Positions 54,649 to 64,000 of a stretch of 64,000 bases of DNA are shown here, piece after piece (position 1 is the first letter of the stretch; each line of letters opens with the position of its first letter). A program made the position numbers and the translations under genes. This stretch comes from Lojkania enalia. Taxonomy: Eukaryota; Ascomycota; Dothideomycetes; Pleosporales. The DNA is taken from positions 85,336 to 149,335 of the forward strand of contig ML986614.1 of assembly GCA_010094045.1 (NCBI GenBank), in the 5' to 3' direction. The notes below the pieces were generated by a model. It had not been told where the DNA came from, searched no databases, and worked only from the letters and a program-made list of their open reading frames with translations.

Positions 54649-56781
54649 ATGAAGTCGTTCTTTGCATCTATAGCGGGCGCCGCCACTACACTTTCGTTAT
54701 TCTCGATCCTCAACTCCGTATCAGCAGCCAACATAACTGAAGAATTAAGCCAATGCGGTGTTCCCAAAACAGATGAAAACTCATATTGGAGCATTGTCGG
54801 AGTCCAGGGAGCGGGGATATATCCAAGGCAAGAGTTACGGCAACTCGAAAAGGACGCCAAAACATGGAATCTGTTTCTCCTTGCAATGGCAAAGTTCCAG
54901 GCTATGAGCCAAGAGGACAAGAGATCTTATTATAAACTGGCTGGTAAGTATATCGTTTACGACTTTTGAGCCTTGTTAAGATTTTTCAGCCATTCACGGG
55001 GCCCCTTTTGAACCTTGGGATATGGTAAAGGGTGAAGGGTCAATGGGTTATTGTCCACATGGCAGCAACTTGTTTGGACCTTGGCACCGGCCGTACTTGG
55101 CTGGATTTGAGCAAGTCCTCCACGAGCATGTCGTGTCAATCGCCGATTCATGGAAGAACGAAAAGGAAAAGAGGGAATATCAGACGGCTGCTATGAAGTT
55201 CCGACTTCCGTACTGGGACTCGGCAATGGATCCTCCAAATTCACAAGAGGGCGTTCTACCTTTTAGCGTTCGAGAAGAAAGGATAAGCGTAAATCATCCA
55301 GATGGCACGACCAAAGAAATCCCTAATCCACTATATTCGTATGCATTTCACCCTCTCGACCCCGAGGACTTCTCTTCTCTAGTAAGCCTTTCAGTAACTT
55401 AATTACCTATGTAGATAATGCTAACAGCATCCACAGTCTGACTTTCAATTCAAGAACTGGAAGACAACGCTTCGATTGCCGGTGGATGGAAAGGCTGCAG
55501 TTACAACGAGCCAAAATGGCGAGGTTAATAGCCGCGTTGGAGCCCAGCAAGTCAACAACCGTGACATGGTGTACAAGCTCCTCACCGTCTATCAACCCTT
55601 TAACGAGTGGAGCAACAAGGCCAATGGCGGCAAGATTGGCAACCTCGAGACGCTACACGATGGAATCCACAACTCTTTTGGCGTTGGACACATGGGTATT
55701 GTAGAAATGTCTGCGTATGACCCGATTTTCTGGTTCCACCATTGGTGAGTCTTTCCACCACTCATTACCGGCCCTATGCTTATTGTTTAGTAACGTCGAC
55801 CGCCTCATGGCCATTTACCAACACCGATACCCAGAGACCTATGTACAGGACAGCACACAGGCCAGGGGCACCTTCGCCATTCCAGGCGGTAGCACACAAG
55901 GTTTGAAATCCTCTCTCCCGCCCTTCCACATGAATGCCAAGGGCGACATGTGGACGTCCGAAACCATCCGCAATTGGGAATCCTTTGGCTACACATACCC
56001 CGAGCTCATGGGCAAGCCAGACAACGACACGCTGACTCGCGACATCAACCGCCTCTACAAGGCCAGCACCCAGGGGCTGAACAAGAACAACACTCTCACC
56101 AGCCGCGAAATATCATATGCACAAGCCACGAATATGACAGCAGATGCTTGGGACTGGATGGCCGAAGTTAACATGCCATCCGACATCAGGGTCACGTACG
56201 CCGTCCGCGGTTTCCTGGGCAAGCCAAGTGACAACCCATTAGATTGGGCCACGGATCCCAACTACGTCGGCCAGGTTGCATCGCTGTCGTCGCCGCGCAT
56301 GGACTCGGATATCACCGTCACCGCCAATATCGTTCTGACGGACAAGTTGGCTGAGAAGCGAGAGGCAGGAGAGTTAGAGAGCTTCGAGCAGGAAGACGTC
56401 ATTGCTTATCTGAAGAAAGAGTGGTACTGGCAGATTCAGCAAGTTGTATGTATCCTCTTCCATCTATTCATCCATCCATCCATCCATTCACTCATCCCAC
56501 GCGTCAATAATTTGTTCTTTTTCCCTTTTTTAACTAATATCTAGGACGGCGCATCCATTTCCCGAATGGAGCCGCCAAAAGGCCTCAACGTAACCATCTT
56601 CAGCGTTCCTGTCAAGCTACCCACCTCAGACAACGAAGTCCCCGTCTGGACCGGTGCCTTCGAGTATCACAAGGATATCAAGGGCAACCACATCGATACA
56701 AATGCCACCCAGACGGTGCCCGGCACTAGCACGGTCCAGCAGATTTACACCGGCACATATCCTACTGGTACGGCCGTTTGA
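54649..56781 (+). CDS. secreted tyrosinase (type 3 copper polyphenol oxidase)
   Basis: Five exons: 54649..54943, 54990..55381, 55437..55744, 55791..56445, 56545..56781, giving 628 residues. The signal peptide (MKSFFASIAGAATTLSLFSI... cleaved after VSA, about residue 26) indicates secretion. CuA histidines are in AIHGAPFEPW, CPHG and GPWHRPY. CuB histidines are in LHDGIHNSFG and WFHHCNVDRL, the latter split by the third intron. The Cys two residues before the second CuA His (C-P-H) matches the thioether-forming Cys of Neurospora-type tyrosinases. A C-terminal domain of about 250 residues, normally a shielding propeptide, follows. The enzyme oxidises mono- and diphenols to quinones, in melanin or phenolic chemistry. 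All six copper ligands appear present. Confidence 0.93.
56455..56500. repeat. CATC/CATT microsatellite inside the fourth tyrosinase intron
   Basis: Short run of imperfect CATC units (about 56460-56490) within a 99-nt intron. Confidence 0.7.
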
Positions 56782-57589
56782 GGTTCTTCTCTCTTGTGAA
56801 TCTTCTTTTTTCTCTTTAGAGAGGACGTGGACTTTTTATGATAGTAATAGGGTTTACGGGAAATTTTTCGCATTGCAAGCGTTTGGGTTGGCGTTACTCT
56901 TTTATTTGAGCAGGGCTGGACAAGCCCAAATCGGGACGGGCCTGGATCTGCATGCGCACTCGGTCTTTATCACTCCTTGTAACGTGCTGGGCAGTTACGT
57001 CCATTATACCGCATCGCAGGCTGACACGATACCTGCGATGGCAGGCAGCGAATATACTATGTTTGCATTTTGTCTCATGTTGTATCGGCTGCAGAGCAGT
57101 GCTTCACATTCCGGTGAACATGTTGAAAGTACACCGCCACATTAGCCACTTAACATACTTTTATCTTCATTAGTGATGAGCAGATAAGAATGGCAGCTAA
57201 TAGCGAAGGGCTAAAAGCCACGTGGTAAAAGAAACTGACGCCCTCCAGAGCCAGATCCTCCTGTATTGAAATACTTGTCAACATGAATGCAAGAGTAGCT
57301 CAAACCCCTGAAGACCATTCAGGATAGACACTGCACACGACGTCTAGGGTCTGTAAGCCGAGAAACCAAATCTAACCCTGCGCCATCTATGACGTGAATA
57401 AGCGGACTAAAAAATTGTTATTACATTCTAATTAATACTTAAGAATTCCTCATGTCCAATAAATCTATGTAATCGTCAACCACCCCATTAAACCCTTAGC
57501 TGAACTATCTCAACGAAAAGTCGTCCTAAAACCCTGCTCTCTCCCCTTCTCTTCTCAACTCTACAGCATAAGGGCTTAGCGTCAAAGCG
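56782..57589. other. intergenic between convergent genes
   Basis: 3' flanks of tyrosinase and Hul5. Overlapping short frames on the plus strand (56654-57173) have no domain. Confidence 0.5.
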
Positions 57590-60500
57590 CTAGCTAAGAT
57601 CAAAACCCGCCCCGCTAAACACGCTGTACAGTAACTTCTCCTTCAACACCCTTTCATCTCTATACATTGGCAACTTCAGAAGATTTACGCACGTACTCGT
57701 ACTCGGCAGCCTTTCCTGATCACTCCCGGCATCTCTAATGCTGAACCTTGGATTGAGGGTTCCGAAGCCCAAGAGCGGGGCTCTAGGCGTGCTCGTCACG
57801 AACTTGAGTACCGCCCTCCTCTCCCCGTCTGATAAGTCTTTGAGGACTTTCCAAAAGATTTGGACGGTCGGATGCTCGAGGCCGTCGTCGCCGATGACGT
57901 AGGTGCCGCCGTAGATAGTATTGCGGCGCAAGTCGTCGATGTCGATGGATGACGAGGTTCCGGAGACGAGGGTTTGTAGTTCTGAGTGGTTGAACATAGA
58001 GAGCCAGGATGGCTGGATCATGGTGCTTAGACCTCGCAGGAAAGAAGTTGTCTGGAGATAGGGCTGATTCTGTAGACGGTGACGCGCCATATAGCTAATA
58101 TACACGAGCCGGTTTTGGTTGGTGACAGAAATGTTCGCGCCACCGGGCTTCAGCTCTTTTTCTATGGCCCTGGTCCTTGGAGGGGTGGTGCTGTGATTAA
58201 CCACGATCGTGTCTGTGACGGTGAAATTGAGGCCAAAATCTTCCACATTGCCGGTGTAAGTTTTGAGTTGGTGAAGACCCTGGTAGAGGCCCTCGTCGAG
58301 ATCACGGAGATCGTTTAGTGTAGGTCGATACCCAGATTCTTTAGGTGCTGACCCTGCGCCCCCGTATAGAGCCCATTTGCGGAGGAAGAAGGGCGCGAAG
58401 TTCACATCTACCAGGATGCCTTCGTATAAGCACTTACCGATGATGCGGCCAAGAAATTCGTATCGTTTGAGGAGCTCAGATACCTCAAGGCGGAATTCAG
58501 GGGAGTTGTCTCGGTATCCTTTTCTCCTAAGTGCTTCCTTGTGCTCTTCTACTGCCGCCGGGTTGGGATAGAGAAGATGGTGATCATTCTCAACAAACAT
58601 GTCGATGTAGTCCGTTGGCATGAAGGCCCTATTCGTCACGCTAGTAAGAAATTCTTTCGTAACACCTCCTCCATCTATGCCGGCTTCAGGCTGGTCGAAC
58701 TGGTCCACGAAGGTGATCTGGATAGGCTCTTTCAAGCCTTGGCCGAGGGGGTAAAATTGCTCGTATGCATCCTCGAATTCATGCTCTCGTCTGACCCTTG
58801 CGGAGTGCTTTTCAAACTGCTGAGGAGCATCAGGGCGGTGCATGACAATCCATCGCCACGCCTCAGGATCTGCGCTGCCTCTTCGTTTTGTCTAAAAATA
58901 GTTAGATTCGCTTAGTGATCGGGTACTAATATGAACTTACCATATCCAGCTTCACAAATTCTCTAAAAATCTGAACGCGAGTTGTGAATGGTATAAAAAA
59001 TGGCATATTCTGCAGGATCTCCAACCGTGGTGCCACCGCCTGTAGATACCTCCTTCTTGACGCTTTGCGCTGTTGTCGTTGCAGTCTTTCTAGCCTCCGT
59101 TGCTGTTGGGTCCGGCTAGTACCAATCAACTGCGGTGTGTCGTCAAAGTCCTCCTCATCAACATCCTCTGCATCTTCTTCCTCTATCTTGTTTCGACTCT
59201 CCTCTTCTTGCACGACTGCAGGTATAAAGCCAGTCATATCGAATCGTGAAGTCATCAGCCAATGATCAGCAGGCAAGAAGTTCCGCCGCGAATCTCTCTC
59301 GTAAAGCATTCGAATGAGCCCAGTAACGAGCCCTTTGACGTATTCAAGACTTAAACCAGCAACTCCACCAACGGAAGGCTCCACATCCTGCTTCTGAGCT
59401 TGCGACTCATGACTTTTCGGGTTGAAGAAGCTTAAACTAGTGCTACTGGACTCTCCTTCATCGGACACGGTAATATCAGATGCATTGAAGTACAAAGTGA
59501 AGCCCAAGTTCTTCAGAAAAGTTGTCAGGTCCTTAATATCAGACAACGGCAAAGCATTGTCCTTATTACCGGAGAAGAACTCTTCATCATCCGTGACCTT
59601 GAGGACGAAGGTGTATAGTTCGAGGAATACAAGAATAACCCTCCATTCGTCAGCCTTAGTAGCGACGTGATCAGCATCTTGCTGCGGGGCTTGCCAGAAT
59701 GTATGCTGAACTATATCGCTTGAGGCAGTCTTTGGCCTAAGCAAATCTATGGCTGCCCTAGAGTCACGCAGTATTGTGCTGAAGACTGATGACCGTTTAG
59801 AAGCCTCCCAGAAATACCGAATAGCCGGTAGGGTCCGTGAAGATTCTTTCCCGGAGCGTGTCGTCGACGGGCCAATATACAGCCACATTCGAATTTCATC
59901 GCCTCGCCGGGGAAAGAAGCGCAGGAGAGCCAGTGCATAATTTGCAAGCTGTCTTGCTTCTTCAATCTTCTCTTCGTCAGACACTCCGGGAGTCGAGGTA
60001 GAGCCAGACAAGAGGTTGCCGATGCCTTCCTGATTTACAAGCGACAATATTTGATCCTTCAGGAATTCATTCACAGAATCTGACGTAGGGGGCGTATCGA
60101 AGCCCTCTACCCGCTCCGGATCCACGGCCTGGCCATCAATTATGTTGACAGGGAGCGAGTTTAGTAGTATGGAGACTACGGTAACAAAGTCCTTATGGGC
60201 AGAGTAGGCCTCGGGGTTGTTGAAGTTGTGAGCGAAGCGATGGAAGTAGATGAAGCAGCCCAAAAACCGCAGTCGGGTCATAGTCTCCGCCAAATCCGGG
60301 CGAGAAGCGATGCCTGCCTGCCTCAATGAAGTCGCCACTGCATTAGCCAGAAGCTTGTAGTTGATGACATTTGCAAGCCCATCCCTAAAACTCTGAGCAA
60401 TCGGCAAAGACAAATCGGCGCTCAACACCGGAAGAGTCATAAAAATGAAGCCAAACGATTCATAAGCATTCAACGTATATCCAGTGACAGTCTTTAATGG

Positions 60501-61226
60501 GCATGTCAAGACTTTAAGTAGAATTTTTTGTTGGTCCAGACTCACATCGGGCGTGTCTGACCGCTCCCAGGATATCGATAGCCTCGAAAGGACCTGGGCC
60601 ATGGTCTGGTAGAAGGGCTTAGCATTTTGTGCTGTCTCTGCGGGTATCTGAATAGACAGAAAGTGCAGCAGAATCAAGAATCCAACGTATTGATTCCAAT
60701 CTGCAACTGCCAGCTTATTCCACCGCTCCAGTACAGTTAATATTATCCTCTGCAACCGAAGGTATGCCAATGGCCACGGCCCGCTTGGGCCTATTGCCAG
60801 CGCCTGAACGGTCTCGATCTGACGGCGCCCATAGTTCTGTATCCTGGCCAGGTCCTCCTCATTGCGGCTGCGTGAAAAAAGCAAGATCCGATGTAGCTGT
60901 GCAAGTGCTTGTTCGTCCGAGCCATACGGCACAACAGATCTCGAGGCAGCCTGTGCCGGGGAAGCTCCTTCGACAGCATCAAACTCGTCTCTGAGCAAGG
61001 CAGACACTTTCTGCCGACCTAGGTGTCCTCTCCATACTCTCTGCAATGTATTCGCCGCCTTTAGTGTCTCCCTCTCCCGCTGTCTCTGCAGCCGTTCCTG
61101 TTGGGCACGTTCGAGGGCGGCCTGCGATCCGGCTCCACTTCCTACGTTCCCAAAGGCGTGGGTTTTGCGGCCTCCAAGGTTAACCTGACGAGGACGCCGC
61201 GTATTTCCGCCGAAGGTTTGGAACAT
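57590..61226 (-). CDS. HUL5: HECT-type E3 ubiquitin ligase Hul5 (UBE3C family)
   Basis: Two exons on the minus strand, 61226..58941 and 58891..57590 (intron GTAAGT...TTTTTAG, phase 0), giving 1195 residues, normal for filamentous-fungal Hul5. The N terminus has the family opening FQTFGGNTRRPRQVNLGG and an IQ-like motif (ANTLQRVWRGHLGRQK, about 58-73). A long helical region follows, with an acidic patch (EEEDAEDVDEEDFDD) and a basic QQRRLERLQRQQRKASRRR segment before the HECT domain (about 800-1195). The HECT domain includes EAGIDGGGVTKEFL, FLGRIIGKCLYEGILVDVNFA, and the catalytic cysteine in STSTCVNLLKLP, with the C-terminal GFDLS tail. Hul5 extends ubiquitin chains on proteasome-bound and misfolded proteins in nucleus and cytosol. 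Conserved housekeeping gene, apparently intact. Confidence 0.96.
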
Positions 61227-62063
61227 GGCAGGTTAGGCCCTCAGATCAAGGCCGGGGGATGGGTATGTAGTGGTGGGGTGGACGTGAGCTCGGCGGCGGT
61301 GAGGATAGCGAGGACGTCAGCTAGGCGACATGTGAGGTGTGAGTTGCGAGGCTCCGTCAACGGGGGGCCGTATCTTGGGGAAACAATCCTGTCCCAGGTG
61401 GCAAAGTTCTCTGCCCAGTAACTGCCGGAGTCGTACTGCATTCGACGAGCTTCTACGGTTGCTACTTAGGTATTGCGGTGCTGCGAGGTACAGTAGGGTA
61501 GTCAGCAACGCCCCAGCTCGCCCACTAGTTCCGAGATCCGTTCCGTTGTCCGTGCACCTAGTGCGGCTCTTTCTTTCACGTGGCAAATCACTCTTGGCAA
61601 CCTTGGAATGTTCCATTTACAACCTAACTTCATATTCATCATTTCCACCCACCACAAACGCCAGATTTTGAAAAGAGATATATTATTGACTTGGATGCGA
61701 ATCTACTCGTGTAAACCACGGGAATATGTCTCCAAATATGACTTATTTTGAGCAAATAACTAGACCATTGGGTTTCTCTTTACTCTTGATCAAATCACTA
61801 CAAGGAAATATAGTACTACAGCCAAACGTCATCTTTGGTTAGGCGACGGTACTACAAGACTGTGAACAAGCCGGTTGATCTACATTCTCAGGTACTTAGA
61901 AGCAGCGGATTTTCAGATTTCCTAATTTATTATGGAAGGATGCGAATAGGCATGCATTCATCTTCCCCTGCTTGACGACTAGGTATAGGAAAAGATACAG
62001 TATTCTTGAGAGGTGTTGATTTACAGTGCTTGGTTATTCCAATTCTAGGACTTTTAATTTATG
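61227..62063. other. intergenic
   Basis: Upstream of HUL5; holds its promoter. No other gene recognised. Confidence 0.5.
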
Positions 62064-62235
62064 TGTAAGCTCAGGTTACGTGCCTGATCAGCTATGCAGC
62101 CCTTGACTCAGCAGTCTCATGTACTATATATTTCCCCACTGTATCTTGACCGATAGTCCAGGACAACCACTAGCACAACCATCAATACATCCATCAATAC
62201 AACCCCCATACGGTCTCCATCCACTCCTGCTTGCA
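62064..62235 (+). mobile_element. solo LTR (172 bp) with TTATG target duplication; same family as 41363-41533
   Basis: TGTAAGCTCAGG ... CTGCTTGCA with TTATG at 62059-62063 and 62236-62240. Alignable over its whole length with the reverse complement of 41363-41533; contains a CTATATATTTC TATA-like box. Confidence 0.87.
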
Positions 62236-64000
62236 TTATGTTAGAAATTCGCTCCGACTTATTCAGGCTAACCAAGGTCCAAAGTTTCGGTACCACTCTT
62301 TAAACCAGCGAACCCCATAGAATTTTTATCAGTTTGGCTCAGTACGTTGGTTTATTTAAGTGGCAGCAACTTCGGTCCCATTCTCACTTACTATCTCAAA
62401 TCTCTACGAGAATGGACATTCACAAAACAATCTCTCGCCAGGCACACCTCCGCCTCCCCACAATGACTGTGATGACCCATGTCCATTATATCAATTGAGT
62501 CTAGACCATCTCTTAGCTCACGGTGAACCGTCTGGCTCTAAGATTTTTTACTCCCCTATATCGAGCTTTGACGAACTTTCTAGCTTTAACATTTTTTCAA
62601 CTTCTACATCGAGCTCTAGTGAATCCCTATCTCAGTGTAGATTTCGTCCTAGTCATACTCTTATTAAAGGCAGGGCTTTATGTATACGCTTCGTCCGCCT
62701 GTTCTTTCTTAATAATTTTCTCACCTTGTGCAAGGCAACAGAAGCTCCACTATCATTTCCAACCCCATAACAACAGTCCTGACCCATGTTGCCCCGGATT
62801 TGACTAGCTTACAAGCTGTGAGGGTCATTGGTGTCGGAACTATGCAAGATGGCGATCCATTACTTTCACACTATTCTATTAATATGCTCATCCCACTATG
62901 TCTATCTGCTTCCTCCCTGTAATACCCTTCTTCCATCCTTTTATCTCCCCCCACGTACCGTTAGTACCTCGCCCAGAATACAGACAGCACGCTTCTTACG
63001 AGGTTCCAGCATCCGGCCAGCCTCTTCGCTCACATCAGCAGAAACTTCGCCTCAAAAGGGCTCTCTTGAAGTTTTTTTGACTCTTTGTATTATTTGCGAT
63101 GATAATTATAGTTCTCGTACCCGCTCGTCTCGCAAAGCATCCGCTACAGTGCGATCCAGTTTACCAAGATAAGGCTACTAAAATGGCCGTAGAGAGCCTT
63201 GAGTGCCTTGGAAAGGACGGTTGGACAAGAGGCTAAATGGAGGAGAATTGCTTACGAAAACTACTAAGCATTTGGTTAGTAGCCCTGGCCAAGGTGGTGC
63301 AAGATTGAAGTGGAGAAGGTGCCCGGAATCTCCCAAGAATACAATGCTGCCATGCTGTGTCTTAATGGTATTTGAAGCTGCCCTATACCAATTATATCCT
63401 TATAAATTATTACATAATTTTCCTTCGCGTCCTAGGAACTTGCAAAGAGCGACAAAAAATAGCAAAACAGAGATTTGCCAATCCACCTCTAAGTCTTGGG
63501 TGTGTGGGAGTTGCTTGTTCCGGGACTCTTAACTAGAGAACGCTTCTGGTTAGAGTGCTTGGCTTCGTTTTGCTTCCCCATTTTTAAAATTAGGTTATGG
63601 TCACCCACTTAGCTAGTAAGGCCTTTGCCCGATTCTGATGTACAGAGTAGCGGATATCGTACTGCTACTTTGAAGTTGTACGTTCGGACAAATTTTTTGA
63701 TATTTATTAGCCAATTAATCCTTGAACGAGATTAAGAGACATATTACTAGCTTAGCCTTTATATTACGTCTTTTCCTTTTTCCTTTTTCTCCTTTCTTCA
63801 GACCCTTTCTTTGGTGTGGCTAAAGGATAGTAAATAGTCAAAGAGTCAATAACAGCACATATATTAGACGCATCAAGCATAGGATACAAATTATTTATGG
63901 ACACATTTGATATCTCGCATCTTTTGGGCATGTTTTGTGCAATCATACGGCCCGTACGGAGCATAATATTTATAGTGCAGTCTTGATTTATAGAAGCTTC
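62236..64000. other. no gene recognised to the end of the window
   Basis: Frames such as 62360-62770 lack an ATG start and any domain; part of one is a diverged direct repeat of about 45 bp (near 62537 and 62580, sharing ACATCGAGCT/ATATCGAGCT). Other frames (62828-63172, 63203-63532, 63764-63964) are equally unconvincing. Possibly old decayed repeat DNA. Confidence 0.4.

Noticed and set aside
62360..63532. Several frames of 60-136 codons near the right end
   Set aside because: No ATG for the longest, low-complexity Ser/Thr/Phe content from AT- and C-rich DNA, and a duplicated 45-bp segment suggests repeat sequence.

Overview
The window is nuclear DNA of a filamentous ascomycete (Pezizomycotina). 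Genes carry short GT-AG introns of about 43-75 nt with CTAAC/CTGAC branch sites. They include fungus-specific families (HET-domain proteins, a HET-NACHT-WD40 NLR, Zn2Cys6 factor, fungal rhodopsin-like membrane proteins, LaeA-like methyltransferase), and the transposons show C-to-T/G-to-A decay of the RIP type. A helotialean (Leotiomycetes) host is my impression from gene style only; nothing here proves it.

Layout. 0-0.5 kb: 3' part of a small conserved-looking gene. 0.7-19.8 kb: an accessory block resembling a secondary-metabolite cluster without a visible backbone synthase: P450, two seven-helix rhodopsin-like proteins, LaeA-like methyltransferase, Zn2Cys6 regulator, membrane-bound acyltransferase of the wax-synthase type, a divergent pair of GliT/thioredoxin-reductase-like flavoproteins, and an HMT1-type ABC half-transporter. 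20-30 kb: a broken gene, an alpha/beta hydrolase, a striking 950-residue protein that joins a cysteine-rich ectodomain and one membrane span to a cytoplasmic HET domain, decayed pogo/Fot1 transposons, and an unknown polytopic membrane protein.

30.7-42 kb is a transposon nest: a truncated MFS gene, pogo/Fot1 remnants, solo LTRs with exact target-site duplications, and a complete but RIP-decayed Ty1/copia element (33775-39105, flanked by AAAAG on both sides) whose two 126-bp LTRs differ only by transitions. 41.5-45.8 kb: an NLR gene of the HET-E class, with intact HET and NACHT but nonsense codons before its WD40 tail. It is bracketed by about 230-bp inverted repeats. 45.8-47.6 kb: a decayed DDE transposase.

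50.4-61.2 kb is ordinary conserved genome: an Aim32-like sucrase/ferredoxin protein, an unknown protein with an unresolved 5' end, a secreted tyrosinase, and the HECT ubiquitin ligase Hul5. The last 2.8 kb has one solo LTR and no gene I recognise.

How genes may work together: the 0.7-19.8 kb block contains tailoring (P450, methyltransferase, acyltransferase, flavoprotein), regulation (Zn2Cys6, LaeA-like) and export/detoxification (ABC) functions, so a shared small-molecule pathway is a reasonable inference, but the core enzyme is not in view. The two HET genes belong to the non-self recognition/cell-death repertoire that often sits beside transposon nests. All exon boundaries were read by eye from splice signals and family alignment from memory; none is confirmed by transcripts.
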